DNA of 64,000 nucleotides from Inia geoffrensis (taxonomy: Eukaryota > Chordata > Mammalia > Artiodactyla > Iniidae), in NCBI GenBank assembly GCA_036417435.1, contig CM070916.1, forward strand, positions 22,824,052-22,888,051, given 5' to 3'. A model generated the notes under the pieces. It was not told the DNA's origin. It was given only the letters and a program-made list of their open reading frames with translations, and ran no database searches. The first letter of the stretch is position 1, and each line of letters starts with the position of its first letter. A program made the position numbers and the translations under genes. This document shows positions 23,500 to 34,967 of the stretch, in pieces.

Positions 23500-23907
23500 A
23501 GTTTACTTTATTGCCTCTCAGCTCCAAATGCACCCTTCACTACCTGATCTGAGAGTCCATACTGAACTCTGTAAGCAATTTTTGTTTTCAGTGGACATGA
23601 TGTAAATTTAGCCAGTAGAGGGTGTGGGAGGGACATTGCCGGAAGAAGAGAGTACCTTCTAGGATTCCTACGTGGGCTCTTTTCCTCTGCCAGCTCCTGC
23701 TTCAAGGGTACTCAGCGCTGTGGGTTTGTGAGGTCAAGCAGCGCAGCTGGTCCCAACCCTGCGCCCCGAGGCCCTCAGTTCCTCAGGAACCTTGTATCCC
23801 CAGCCAGGGCAAGGTGACTGCCTTTCTGCAGCCCTACTGACGTTGACACCAAGACTCCAGGTTTCTCTCCTGCAGGACCATCCTTATCCTTTTGCACATT
23901 CTCCTGT

Positions 23908-23909
<2 letters not shown>
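23500..23909. other. CpG-enriched stretch of unknown origin (possible old repeat)
   Basis: About eight CpGs lie between 23640 and 23850. The sequence has the texture of an ancient dispersed repeat, but I cannot name the family. Short open frames on both strands carry no recognised domain. Confidence 0.3.

Positions 23910-23940
<31 letters not shown>
23910..23940. repeat. (CT)15 microsatellite
   Basis: Pure CT run, polypyrimidine on the plus strand. Confidence 0.97.
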
Positions 23941-23944
<4 letters not shown>

Positions 23945-23999
23945 ACAAACCTATTATCTTATATTTCTGAAGTTCAGAAGCCAAAATAAATCTCTTTAG

Positions 24000-24135
24000 G
24001 CTACAATCAAGGTGTTGGCAGGGCTGGTTTTTTTCTAGAGATTCCGAGGGGAGAATCCATTTTCTGGCCCTTTTCAGCTTCTGAAGGCAACTGCATTCAT
24101 TCCTTGGTTCATGGCCCCTCCATCACATCACCCCA
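24000..24135 (-). mobile_element. MaLR-type LTR fragment, antisense
   Basis: 'aatcaaggtgttggcagggc', 'ggggagaatccattttc' and 'tcattccttggttcatggcc' match the same blocks as the antisense LTR at 40449. Truncated on both sides. Confidence 0.5.
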
Positions 24136-24551
24136 ATCCTTTCCTCCCATCATCAAATCTACTCTCCTGTGGCTCTCTTGTACCCTGAAGGGTTATATCT
24201 TGCGTTTCTAGCAACGGTGGACCACCTGTGGCCCAACAGTGCAACCAACCTCTCTGCCATCCACAGGGCTACAATCAAGCCTTTTTCAAATTAGGTCTGA
24301 ACCTCAGCCTCAGAAGGGGGCCATTCTTCCAAGTTTGTCCTTCCTTAAGTACGTTCCTTCAACCTCAGCGTACCTTTTGGTATTCCCTCTACATCTCTAT
24401 AACTACTCTCCTGTCATACCTTGATAATTCTTTATATTAAACATTACCTATTTAAATTACTGTGTGATTTCTGTCTCTTGATTAGTGCCAGACTAAGACA
24501 TTGGCTGAGAAAATATCGCATAATTATTTTAACAATCTATGACAGTCACAG
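24136..24551. other. Unannotated stretch
   Basis: A line of short open frames without family resemblance. It ends at the L1 TSD. Confidence 0.45.
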
Positions 24552-24567
24552 CAGTACCCTAAGTTAT

Positions 24568-25211
24568 TTTTTTATATTTTTTATTGAAGTATAGTAGATT
24601 TACAATGTTGTGCCATGCTCTGTTGTACCCCAAAGTGACTCAGTTTTACATATATATATGTTCTTTTTTAATATTCTTTTCCATTATGGTTTATCCCAGG
24701 AGACTGAATATAGTTCCCTGTGCTATAAGGTAGGAGCTTGCTGTTTATCCATTCTAAATATAATAGTTTGCACCTACCACACCCAAATTCCCAGTCTATC
24801 CCTCTCCCTCCCCGCTCCCCCTTGACAACCATAGTCTTTTCTCTATGTCTGTGAGTCTGTTTCTGTTTTGTAGATAGGTTCATTTGTGCCATATTTTAGA
24901 TTCTGCATACAAGTGATATCATATGGTATTTGTCTTTCTCTTTCTGACTTACATCACTCAGTATGATAATCTCTAGTTGCATCCATGTTGCCACAAATGG
25001 CATTATAGTCTTCTTTTTTTTGGCTGAGTAGTATTTCATTGTATATATGTACCACATCTTTATCCATTCATCTGTCAGTGGACATTTAGGTTGTTTCCAT
25101 GTTTTGGCTATTGTGAACAGTGCTGCTATGAACATAGGGCTGCATGTATCTTTTTGAATTATAGTTTTGTCTGGGTATATGCCCAGGAGTAGGATTGCTG
25201 GATCATATGAA
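24568..25211 (-). mobile_element. 5'-truncated L1, antisense
   Basis: About 644 bp of L1 3' UTR plus the ORF2 C-terminus. A perfect 16-bp TSD, 'cagtaccctaagttat', flanks it at 24552-24567 and 25212-25227. Reading leftward from the right edge, the ORF2 frame is open for about 105 codons to a stop at 24896; it starts near S-Y-D-P-A-I-L-L-L-G and includes W-I-K-M-W-Y-I-Y-T-M-K-Y-Y-S-A, both typical of the L1 ORF2p C-terminus. The clean TSD and open frame suggest a lineage-specific insertion. Confidence 0.95.
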
Positions 25212-25227
25212 CAGTACCCTAAGTTAT

Positions 25228-25879
25228 AATTTCTATTTATATTATTTTTATTTAACATATTCATTAACTTAAAATAAGTCATCATGTTTTCTATTGGTTA
25301 TTAGCATCAAAGAAAAAATTCATATAATTGCAGCTGTCACTAGACATGTAAATGATATTAGCACTGCAAATTTTGTTTTCCATTTTATTCACATTTCTAC
25401 TTTGCCCATAATTTCTGTAAGACCAACATTTACAAAACTATCAATAAATCATAATTATAAATGTTACTATCTCAGCTACTGAACTCTTAAAATATTGGGA
25501 AGCAGATAAAAATGTACAATTCAAGTGATCAAATATTTTCCTGTGTAAGTTACATAACTAGGCGATATTCTTTCTTTATCCCAAATGGTAATTGTTTATC
25601 ATTTTTACTGTCTCTGGGTCAAGGTAACTTTGAATTCTACTGGTCAAACTTCTTTACTTTAACCAGAAAATAATGACTCTGTCATTGGTAAAGCATATGG
25701 TGGGTCACTGTGCTGATAACAAGAAAATACTGTCTGCCTTTGTGTATCTAAGATGCCATTGGTTGTAAGACACATAATTCAATTATTTATTCAATGTATG
25801 AACAAAGGAAAAATGCTGGAATTAATTGTAAGACACTGTAAAATGTAAGAGATATGCTGATTCAGAGATGTTAAAATGT
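25228..25879. other. Unannotated stretch
   Basis: No recognised repeat or exon. Confidence 0.55.
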
Positions 25880-26081
25880 GGGACTTCCCTGATGACGCAG
25901 TGGTTGAGAGTCCGCCTGCCGATGCAGGGGGACACGGGTTCTTGCCGCGGTCCGCGAAGATCCCACATACCGCAGAACGGCTGGGCCTGTGAGCCAAGGC
26001 CACTGAGCCTGTGCGTCCGGAGCCTGTGCTCCGCAACAGGAGAGGCCACAACACTGAGAGGCCCGCGTACCGCAAAAAAAA
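25880..26081 (+). mobile_element. CHR-2-like SINE
   Basis: Full-length plus-strand copy ('gggacttccctgatgacgca' to 'gcccgcgtaccgc' and an A8 tail). The B box is mutated ('gggttcttgccgcgg'). I could not find a convincing TSD, and the tail is short. Confidence 0.9.
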
Positions 26082-26374
26082 TTTAAGTTGAAAGAAAAAC
26101 TATTTTCTTTTTATTATTATAATATTGTACTTCTAAAACTGGAAGGTGGTTTGGTGTGTTAGTTTAATAGCCTATAGGGTGCAGGTTGCTTGGGCACCAT
26201 CAGACCACATCACATTTGAACACTCAGCTGTTATTCGTAAATTGGGTCTTATAGAAACCTTGGCTGGTTTCAGCTTCTTTTCTCAGATTGGCCTGCCACA
26301 ATTTCCAGTGAGCTCGCTGTGACAATTTTATGTTTATTCTTAGGGTCATCAATCTGTAAAAAATTAATAAACAG

Positions 26375-26740
26375 AAACCTCAATTAAATACAGGTGGAGA
26401 CCACTAGGGGGAGCTCTCACACCCTGAGACAATAGCAGAGCCCAATAGCAAGAAGAAAGACTCCTTTTTCCTGGCAAGGACTCAGCCAATGAAAAGCCAC
26501 GGACTCTTTGTTTACTGCAGGCCTCCCAACTTCCTTTTCCTCTCTATGAAAAAACGATCCTTCCCTTGCTGTTGGGCGAGACGCACGTGGCTGGCCATGG
26601 TTGCAGACCCTGAACTGTAATTCTTTGTTGATACATGTTTGTGGGAGAAATCTCTGGCAGCCTATTTTTTTCAGGTCGACAAAGCCCATTCACTTCCCTC
26701 CACTTCCTGTCACTCAGATGCTAATTCTATCTGGGTCTTG
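26375..26740 (+). mobile_element. Possible ancient retroviral LTR
   Basis: 'ggtggagaccactaggggga', 'actcagccaatgaaaagcc' (CCAAT-like) and 'gtaattctttgttgatac' resemble the U3/R texture of mammalian ERV1-type LTRs. No TATA box, TSD or internal viral gene is defined. The opposite-strand open frame 26417-26689 is not supported. Confidence 0.35.
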
Positions 26741-27674
26741 TAGGCCTTTATGGTTGTTCCTGTGTGCTCACATGGTGAGGTTGTGGTGTTTTGTCCTAGA
26801 TGTTGTCAAAAGGTTTTTGGTTTTGCTCATCTTCTTTTGGCCTGTCTGGTCTGTTTTTATGGATGAATTAAGGGAGATTCCAAAACTACACCACGACTGC
26901 CAGAACTTTACTATAATCCTTTTTGTTTTTTTTTTGTCTTTAAACTGACACTTCCAGCCCATTAAATTAATTCATGAAGTTCTGAAGGGTGGGGATCTGC
27001 AATTTGAAAAGCAATAGTCTATGTAGTCCATGAATCATGGAATTTATTAAAATACTGTACCTGCATACAGATTATTGTGCTTGTGTGCATCTCTCTTTGG
27101 TGATGTGCTATTCTCTCCCCTCCCCTCTCCCCATTCTCATCAATCTGATTTCCAAAAAAATCTAGAAAACCTGCTTTAGAATGTGTCCATAGATTAAACA
27201 AGATCAACAGAATGTATACCTCAACTATATTGTTTTACAAACCCATTAATCTCCACAGTGTCTCTTTTATGGAACATTTTTTGTTTTTATTGAATAAACG
27301 TTACTTTACATTGAGGGATGCTAAAAGATGTTAAAATAAATATTATTATATTTGTTTTTATTGTATTTATTATAAGAAAGCTCTTACATTATTATGTCCT
27401 CTTAACAAGTATCTGTAGGAAATATTTCTCTCATGTCTCAATATCAAGAATTGTCAAAATTATTATTTGAACAACATAGAAGCAAATAACTTATGAGTAC
27501 TTTTAGGATATAAATAGTTAAAATACATGGCTGATTCTTAAGCTTTTAAAATTTGATCATAGACAGATATTTTCATATTGTGATATCAACGTGAATACCC
27601 CTGTAAATTTGCCTGCTTTTATAGTACTATTCAGCAATATTCATTCTCTATTTATTCTTTATTTTAAGTATAAT
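26741..27674. other. Unannotated stretch
   Basis: A 115-codon open frame (26601-26948) spans the LTR edge and is T-rich; no protein family recognised. Confidence 0.5.
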
Positions 27675-27836
27675 TAAAAAAATATTTATTTATCTTGGCT
27701 ACACCAGGTCTTAGTTGTGGCACGTGGACTTCTTAGTTGTGGCATGCGGGATCTAGTTCCCCGACCAGGGATCAAACCCAGGCCCACTGCATTGGGAGCA
27801 TGGAGTCTTACCCACTGGACCACCAGGGAAGTCCCC
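27675..27836 (-). mobile_element. Older CHR-family SINE, antisense
   Basis: Reverse complement reads as a Glu-tRNA head ending '...ggaccaccagggaagtcccc', preceded by 'gaccagggatcaaaccc' (B box region) and an A-rich (TAAA) tail. Shorter body and more diverged than the CHR-2-like copies. Confidence 0.88.
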
Positions 27837-28373
27837 TTCACTTATTCTTTTTCTTGTCTACTTGTGAGACTCTTTTGCCTGTTGCTGATAATATAATAAA
27901 AACCTTGCAATGAAGTACTAAAACATAGGTAGATAATGTACTAGCTTCCTGACCTGGTGAAATGTCTTTATATTTTCAATTATGACAAATCTTGGCTCTT
28001 CATCGTCTCAAACAATAGAATGAACATACTTTCACTTTTCTCAGTTGCAGTATTTCCTAGAAATAGGAATATTTTTTAGAGATACTTGTATATTTCTTAA
28101 CATTTTTACAGGGCAATGTTTCTATCTCACTGCCTTTAAGATGCTGAGATTTCAGATTGTTTGGTTCTCTTCTGAGTAGAAATACTTCTCCATTGACTTT
28201 AACTTGAGCCAGTGAAAGTATTATTCCAATGAATATAAACAAAGTTGAAACTTTGTGTCTTTTTAAGAATATTATTACAATCTTCCTTTCCAATTACATC
28301 CTTTAAAGAACAAGTACTTCAACTTTACAGAAACAATATTTCATGAGGAATTTGATTATTCAAGCAAAAAATT
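27837..28373. other. Unannotated stretch
   Basis: No recognised repeat or exon. Confidence 0.5.
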
Positions 28374-28378
28374 CGAGA

Positions 28379-28555
28379 TTTTTTTTTTCATATTTATTTA
28401 TTTATTTATTTGGTTGCACTGGGTCTTAAGTGGCAGCATGCAAACTCTTAGTTGCGGCGTGCATGTGGGATCTAGTTCCCTGACCAGGGATCGAACCCGG
28501 GTCCCCTGCATTGGGAGCATGGAGTCCTATCCACTGCGCCATCAGGGAAGTCCCC
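28379..28555 (-). mobile_element. Older CHR-family SINE, antisense
   Basis: Same body as the copy at 27675: '(TTTA)n tail, 'ttagttgcggcgtgc', 'gaccagggatcgaacccggg' and 'catcagggaagtcccc'. A short flanking match 'cgagat' (28374-28379, 28557-28562) is the likely TSD remnant. Confidence 0.88.
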
Positions 28556-28562
28556 ACGAGAT

Positions 28563-29819
28563 GTTTTGATTTAAAAATGTACTGTCTTAAGTCAAAAGTA
28601 CCAAATTTCCAGAAAGCAAACATTGGTGATGAGGCTAATTTTAGAAGTACAATGTTATAATCATGCATTTCTCCAGATTTGTCTTAGTCCTCTGAATGCC
28701 TACGTAAATGTATTACTATTTTGTGGGTAGGAATGATCCAGACACTGGCAAGAAATTTAGGGGAAAATGTTCCAGATGCTGGGACAGGAATTGGGAGGAG
28801 CTTGGAAGGGCTTTAGTTCTAGGGGACACTGAGTTTTAGGCAGAACAAGAACTCAGAAACAGAGGCAAGGCAGGTCCTGGTCTCTGAGACCTAGGGTGCC
28901 ACATTGGCACTGGACCAATAACCATAATGATGAGTATTAATAGCCAAATTAATATCCACTGTCACAGATACCTACTAGGTCCTCAGACTCTTGGGCTGGG
29001 GTATAATCTAGAGGTAGGCATCAAACTAACCCAATTATGGGACAAAACATGTATAAGTCAGGAAATTTGTGGGTTGGATAATTAGTACATTTGAAGTAGG
29101 GTGCCATCACCACATTTCTACAAAATGAGAAAAAAGGAAATTATTATGGAAAACACAAGTAGCAGTAAAATGATCATGATCCAAGAGTAAAAGTAAGAGA
29201 GACAGTTATTTTTTTCTTTTTTCTCTTTGAAAAACTTGCCTATTTCTCATTTAAGTGGCCTCGGCTTGACTCCTTAACTTTGGCCAGGAGCTGGCCGAGT
29301 CACACATTTTGTTTAGCTCCTGGGAGGAGAACATGAAAACTCAAACTATCCAACTTTCATACTGTCCTTAGTATTCTTCCTGTGTGAGAACCTCGGCTGA
29401 GGGACCGTCCTGATTTTCAGGGCACTGGAGCACTAACCTGGGATTAAGTATATGGTATAAGATGATATACAAGAGTCAAGTGAATGTTTTGGCAAATAGA
29501 CTAATTGTGAGAACAAATCTAAAATAGTTGGGTGAAGTCTCATAAAAGAAGGACTTCTGGGCAGTTCTGCAATTAACAAAACCTGTGTTAGCAGCACCCA
29601 AAAGGAGCAGAACAAGGCTTATCTGACAGTAGCATTTTACCTCTCTGAAGTTAATATTTTACGGCAGTGAAAATATACTTGCAGCTTACTGAAACTCATG
29701 TAAGAAAAGGTATACATTTATATTCATTGACATACAGTTGAGTTTTCCTGGCAAGCTGGCTCTGAGTATAAAGGGAGTATCCCAGGAAGCCAGGCATTTA
29801 CAGGAAATAGAGGCTGAAT
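28563..29819. other. Unannotated stretch
   Basis: Possible MIR-like scrap around 28930-28990, too eroded to call. No exon recognised. Confidence 0.45.
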
Positions 29820-29837
29820 GGGTTAATTCTTCTTCTT

Positions 29838-30039
29838 CTTTTTTTTTTTTTTTGTGGTACGCGGGCCTCTCAGTGTTGTGGCCTCTCCCGTTGCGGAGCA
29901 CAGGCTCAGGACGCGCAGGCTCAACGGCCGTGGCTCACGGGCCCAGCCGCTCCGTGGCATGTGGGATCTTCCCGGACTGGGGCACGAACCAGTGTCCCCT
30001 GCATTGGCAGGCGGACTCTCAACCACTGCGCCACCAGGG
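29838..30039 (-). mobile_element. CHR-2-like SINE lacking its first bases
   Basis: Antisense copy, poly(T) then 'gtggtacgcgggcctctcag'. The head stops at 'gcgccaccaggg' without the usual 'aagccc', so a few 5' bases are missing. A 7-bp match 'gggttaa' (29820-29826, 30037-30043) overlaps this edge and may be the TSD. Confidence 0.9.
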
Positions 30040-30043
30040 TTAA

Positions 30044-31548
30044 ACCGAAAGGTTCATTTAAATAAGACTGTGTGTTCATGTTTACATATCATTGTGCATA
30101 CGATGTATGTTAAAATAGTTATTATTAATACTATTGTTATCACCTGGTCTATCCAGCTACACCATGCATGGATTTTCTGTATACATCTATCCTTCCTAAA
30201 CAGTCAACTAGCCTTTTAAAAATATATTTCTGGTATCTCATCTTCTTGGCTTCTAATGTATCTACTTTCTGAAGAGAAAGGAGAAAATAATTTCTCATTA
30301 CTTCCATAAAACAGTAATGCTGATTACCAAGAGTTTTCCCTTATAATGGTCTCTATTGACTTTTCTTTAACTTCTACTCCTTAGTCCTACTTCTGCCACC
30401 TTGGTTCCTGACTCAATTCTCTTTTTAAACAAGTAGAAAATATAACGTGCTGCTCAAAATCAGAGTCAATCTACATAGTGTTCTCTAAAAATCTAAGAGA
30501 GAGATATTTGTGATCTAAATTTGAAATAGCATGTCTAACAAGACCATACTAATTCCACTATGAAGAGCAAAAAGTCTTTACAATGCCAGGTTATGTTATT
30601 ATCCAGTTACTAACAAACAAAACAAAACTGCACTATTAACTAGGATTTTAAAAAATTTTATATCTCATTGTTATCTACACTAATCTCCAGTTCTTTATTA
30701 CATGCATTTCCTAAGTGGTTGTGGGTATGATAAGGTTTGTGCTTCACATCATTGTCTGTTAATTGTGAGCAGAAAGGATTCTGAGATAAGGATGAATAAT
30801 TGAGTAAACCAAAAACTTCACCAGTCAAAATGCTGGAACCCCATGCATTAATAAAGCATTAAGCTGAAGTAACTTTTAACTTACCCTACAAAATTTTCTC
30901 TAGTTTCCCCAGCTCCTCCACTGAAATTCCATTGTGGTCTTTGGTTTTTAGCTGAGACGTACCTCCACACACTGAAGATTCATAATAATGCTCTCTTCAT
31001 GTTCCATGTTGGAGCATGGTTCTTTCAACCAGTTAGCAAATCTTTCTTTGAGTTCTGCAGTGTAATAGCCCTGGTAACGTGCTGGCCTCTGCACTCAGGA
31101 GCCTCTTCTCCAACAGGGAAGGTAGTTATCAGCCAAGTGGGGATCAATTTTGTCAAGAAAAGGTGTTCTCAAGAAAATGAAACAACTTGTAATGAAGCCT
31201 CACCACTAAATGGCTCACCTTGGAGAGGATGCAACAAATCCTTCTAATTAACCTCATGTCTTGATGAGACATATTAAAGTGAAATTCATATGGTGTAGAT
31301 ATGTAAATGTGGAGTTTCAATTTCTTTTTGAGGTGGGTTGGGCCCTTGGGGGAAATTTAGGGCATGAAAATATGATACAATTTATTCTTTCATCAGAAGA
31401 GTTACAGGAATTTCCCATTCTGTGAAAGAATGCATTTTCCTTTTAGGCTGATCTGAACCATGTAAAGAGATACCTTGAAAAGTCTGATGGTCACTGTGTA
31501 CCACTAAAGAGTGCCATCATGGTGTCAGTGTAAATATCTTTATCTTTT
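30044..31548. other. Unannotated stretch
   Basis: No recognised repeat. The 82-codon frame 30999-31247 is open but not splice-bounded and resembles nothing I know. Confidence 0.5.
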
Positions 31549-32125
31549 TTTTCTTCCAGTTTTTTGTTTTTTTTTTTTTTTGCGGTACGTGGGCCTCTCA
31601 CTGTTGTGGCCTCTCCCATTGCGGAGCACAGGCTCCGGACGTGCAGGCTCAGCGACCACGGCTCATGGGCCCAGCCGCTCCGCGGCATGTGGGATCTTCC
31701 CGGACCGGGACACGAACCCGTGTCCCCTGCATCGGCAGGCAGACTCTCAACCACTGCGCCACCAGGGAAGCCCTTTTCTTCCAGTTTTATTGAGATACAA
31801 TTGACATACAGCACTGTGTAAGTTTAAGGTGTTCAGCATGATGATTTGACTTAAATACATTATAAAATGATTATTACAATAAGTTTAGTGAACATCCATC
31901 ATCTCATATAGAAACAAAATTAAAGAAATTAAAAAAATGTCTGTGATGAGGGCTCCTAGGATTTACTCTCATATATAACATACAGGTGTGTTAATTATAT
32001 TTGTCATGTTGTATACTACATCTTAGTACTTATTTATATTGTAACTGAAAGTAACAGCCTTCATCCAATTCACTCTCCCCCCACCACCGCCTCTGGTAAA
32101 CACAAATCTGCATACATATCTTTAA
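31549..32125 (-). mobile_element. L1M-type 3' UTR, antisense, split by a SINE
   Basis: 'ttttattgagatacaattg', 'taagtttaaggtgttcagc', 'gtttagtgaacatccatc' and 'cttcatccaattcactctcc' are reverse-strand L1M 3' UTR landmarks. The CHR copy at 31564-31773 lies inside its left edge. Confidence 0.8.
31564..31773 (-). mobile_element. CHR-2-like SINE inserted in L1
   Basis: Full-length antisense copy with a perfect 15-bp TSD, 'ttttcttccagtttt', at 31549-31563 and 31774-31788. The TSD is itself L1 sequence, so the SINE is younger than the L1. Confidence 0.95.
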
Positions 32126-32133
32126 AAGTTTTT

Positions 32134-32158
32134 TTCGGGGGGGCGCGGGTGGAGGGCT
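32134..32158. other. Short G-rich tract
   Basis: 'ttcgggggggcgcgggtgg' followed by 'aggg' stands out in A+T-rich DNA. Four G-runs of two or more could form a G-quadruplex; it may also be a low-quality patch at an L1 edge. Confidence 0.5.
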
Positions 32159-32498
32159 CAGAAAATCACCATGCTATTTTTATTAACAGTATGAAACCTC
32201 AATATATAGTAAAGTAGAACTAGGCATTGCCTATACATAAGCCGGATTTACTTTAGTCACATAACTAATTCAACTGTTTGACAAGATTTAACCAGTTCTT
32301 AACCCTTATCAAAATACATTTGCAGACCACACGCAGAGCCCAGGTATTGATCTCTAAGACCTTTCCACACCATAATGGCTCCTTGGAGAAATGGCTGATT
32401 CCTAGAAAGAAACAAGGTAACTATAAGATGAGACAGTAACAAAAAATCTGTATGCTACCTTTATGCTGTAAGGCAAGAAAGAACAAAACAACACCACA

Positions 32499-32545
32499 CA
32501 ACAACAACAACAACAAAAAAAAAGAAAGAAAGGAAGGAAGGAAAA
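32499..32545. repeat. (CAA)n, A-run and (GGAA)n compound tract
   Basis: About five CAA units, then an A-run, then GAAA/GGAA units. Confidence 0.85.
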
Positions 32546-32589
32546 GAATACATATGTTACAGCAGGAAACAAAGAAATAGGTGAGGGAG

Positions 32590-32810
32590 ATTAAGAGGTA
32601 CAAACTTCCAGCGGCAAAATAAATGGCTCATGGGTATGAAATGTACAGCCAGGGGAATATAGTCAATAACTGTGTAATATCTTTGGGTGGTGACATATTG
32701 TAACTAGACTTATCCCTGTGATCATTTTGAAATGTATAGAAATATCAAAACACTATGTTTTGCATCAGGAACTAATATAGTGTTGTAGGTCAATTTTCCT
32801 TCACAAACAA
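32590..32810 (+). mobile_element. L1M-type 3' UTR fragment
   Basis: 'ggtacaaacttccagcggc', 'aatgtacagccagggg' and 'ggtggtgacatattg' follow the sense L1M order. A second L1 copy of the same start block follows at 32895. Confidence 0.65.
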
Positions 32811-33168
32811 ACAAACTCATAGAAAAAGAGATGAGATTTGTGGTTACTAGAACTGGGGGGTCAGGGGGCAGGCAGTAATTGGATGAAGACAGTCAAAAGG
32901 TACAAACTTCCAGTTAGAAGATACATAAGTAAGATGGATGTAACGTACCACATGATAAATATTAATTAATACTACTGTGTGTTATATATGAAAGTTGTTG
33001 AGTTGTCATCACAAAAAATTTTTTCTATTTCTTTAATTTTGTATCTGTATGAGATGACTGATGTTCACTAAACTTATTGTGATAATCATTTTATGATGTA
33101 TTTAAGTGAAATAATTATTCTTAAATTTATACAGTGCTATATGTCAATTATATCTCAATAAAATACTG
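32811..33168 (+). mobile_element. L1M-type 3' end, sense
   Basis: 'gatttgtggttactagaac', 'ggtacaaacttccagttag', 'gatgttcactaaacttattg' and the end 'atctcaataaaatactgag'. The block 33059-33108 is the near reverse complement of 31836-31885. Confidence 0.8.
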
Positions 33169-33359
33169 AGGGTCGAGTTGTAAATGTGGAGGGAATGCTG
33201 GAGTTGAAAAATCAGCTTTTGCAACCACCACAGTAGAGATCTGAAGAGGAAAGAATCGTAAGTAGATACTAAGTCTAGAAGATCAGCATATTTGCATAGT
33301 CTTAAAGAGTCTCCTCCAAAACTTTTTCTCAGTTACATGGGAAAAATTAGTAATTGCAC

Positions 33360-34078
33360 AGTTGTGAAATCGGAGGACACCTCGACTTGTGACCAAAATT
33401 ATCATCAGTGAAGAATAGATGGACATTGTATGCCCCCTAAGAGGACACAACATCACCAATGCAGTACTCTAACTGGAAATGCACACCCTGAGTCTAATCG
33501 TGAGGAAATATCAGACAAATCTAAAATGAGAAATGGTCTATTGGAAAAAAGAAGACCCAATGCTTTAAAGTGTCAATGTCACGAGAGACAAAGAAAAGCT
33601 AAGGGAAATGTTCCATTTCCAGTCTTCCTGAAGAAGGCTAATAAGGCTTAACATCTAAACGCCGTATCTGACTCTAGTTCGGACTCTATACTAAAGGAGA
33701 AAATATTATAAAGTACATTACTGTGTCAACTGACAAAGCTGAAAGAATGATGGTTGACTAAACAAAAGTAATTTATCTGTTAATTGCTGAAGTAATTGTA
33801 CTGTGATTCAGTAAGACAATATCCCTATTCAATGCAGGAAATTCACACTGAGACATTTAAGGTAAAGTGTCATGAAGTATATTTTTTACCCTCAAATGTT
33901 TCAGAAAAGACACCCCCCACACGCACACACTTACATATATGTATATATAGATCTAATTATAAAGCAAATGGGATAAAATTTTAACCATATATGAAAGGGT
34001 ATATAGATTTTTTTTTACTGTTCTCACTTTTGCAATTTTTCATAAGTTTGAAATTATTTCCAAATAAAAAGTTGAAAA
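33360..34078 (+). mobile_element. Old L1ME-like 3' UTR, sense
   Basis: 'caatgtcacgagagacaaag', 'gtaattgtactgtgattc', 'aatatccctattcaatg', 'aaatgggataaaattttaac' and 'ttccaaataaaaagttg' follow the usual late-L1M 3' UTR order. The 73-codon open frame at 33430 belongs to it and is not a gene. Confidence 0.65.
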
Positions 34079-34837
34079 TCTATTTATATCATAAAGTTAT
34101 TTTAAAATTTTAATGCTAAAAATTATTTTAATGATATAAAAGTTTAGACAAAAATGAAGCTTCTTATATTAAATAATTCAAAATCTGAAAAGAGTTAGCA
34201 TGTAACATTCTGCCTAGGAAGTATTACATTTTATTGATTTAAAAATGTTAGTTTTGGTATGATGTGTCTTTATGTATTTACTTATTGTCTGAAAGACACT
34301 GATTTAAGGATAGATGGATCAATAGATCAACTGATACATAATATTTTAAGGAAATTCATAAAAAATTTTAATTATAGCTTCTCTTGGAGAACTAGTAATA
34401 AGATCATATTTTTAAGGACAATTTAAAAAATCAATAAAAACCTCACTTTTTCATTTTACTTCATTTTTATTTCAGTTTTTCACTATTTATTTCACTTTTT
34501 TCAAATTATTTACTGTTACCTCATGAATATAGTTAATATAACAGCTCTTATCTTAACCAAACACAGGGCTGATAGTTATAAAGTTTTTGAAACACAACCT
34601 TTTTCTCCCATAGACACAAGATTCCCTTATCAGTTGTAACAAATACCACTTCTGTTCATTGATATTCAGTTAATAAGTGAATGTTTCTGTTCCATAATTT
34701 ACATAAGATGATTTCAGTGGACTTTGCTAAATGACACACTGTGCTGACCCAAAGATGAAAGCCTTGATGTTGTTCTTGCTTGGAGAATGTGAAAAATGAT
34801 GAACAATTCTAAACTCTTTCCATTTAATTTTCAACAG
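34079..34837. other. Unannotated A+T-rich stretch
   Basis: Very A+T-rich; nothing recognised up to the acceptor-like tract at its end. Confidence 0.55.
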
Positions 34838-34967
34838 ACATCTAAAGTATAGTTGGCAGCAAGATTTTTGAAACCTATATCAACAGTGGATGAGCCGTTT
34901 GAACTCTAAGTTAGTCTACATCCCCAACATTGATGTTTTAAGGGGCAGTCATCTGACAGTACGATTG
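34838..34967 (+). other. Candidate non-coding exon (130 bp)
   Basis: Acceptor 'ctctttccatttaattttcaacag' (written in part) and donor 'attg|gtaagc' frame a 130-bp block. All three forward frames have early stops, so it could only be untranslated or part of a lncRNA. Chance is likely enough that I hold it loosely. Confidence 0.22.

Noticed and set aside
26601..26948. 115-codon open frame that might be retroviral
   Set aside because: T-rich, crosses the possible LTR edge and shows no retroviral protein motif.
33430..33651. 73-codon basic open frame
   Set aside because: Lies within an old L1ME-like 3' UTR.
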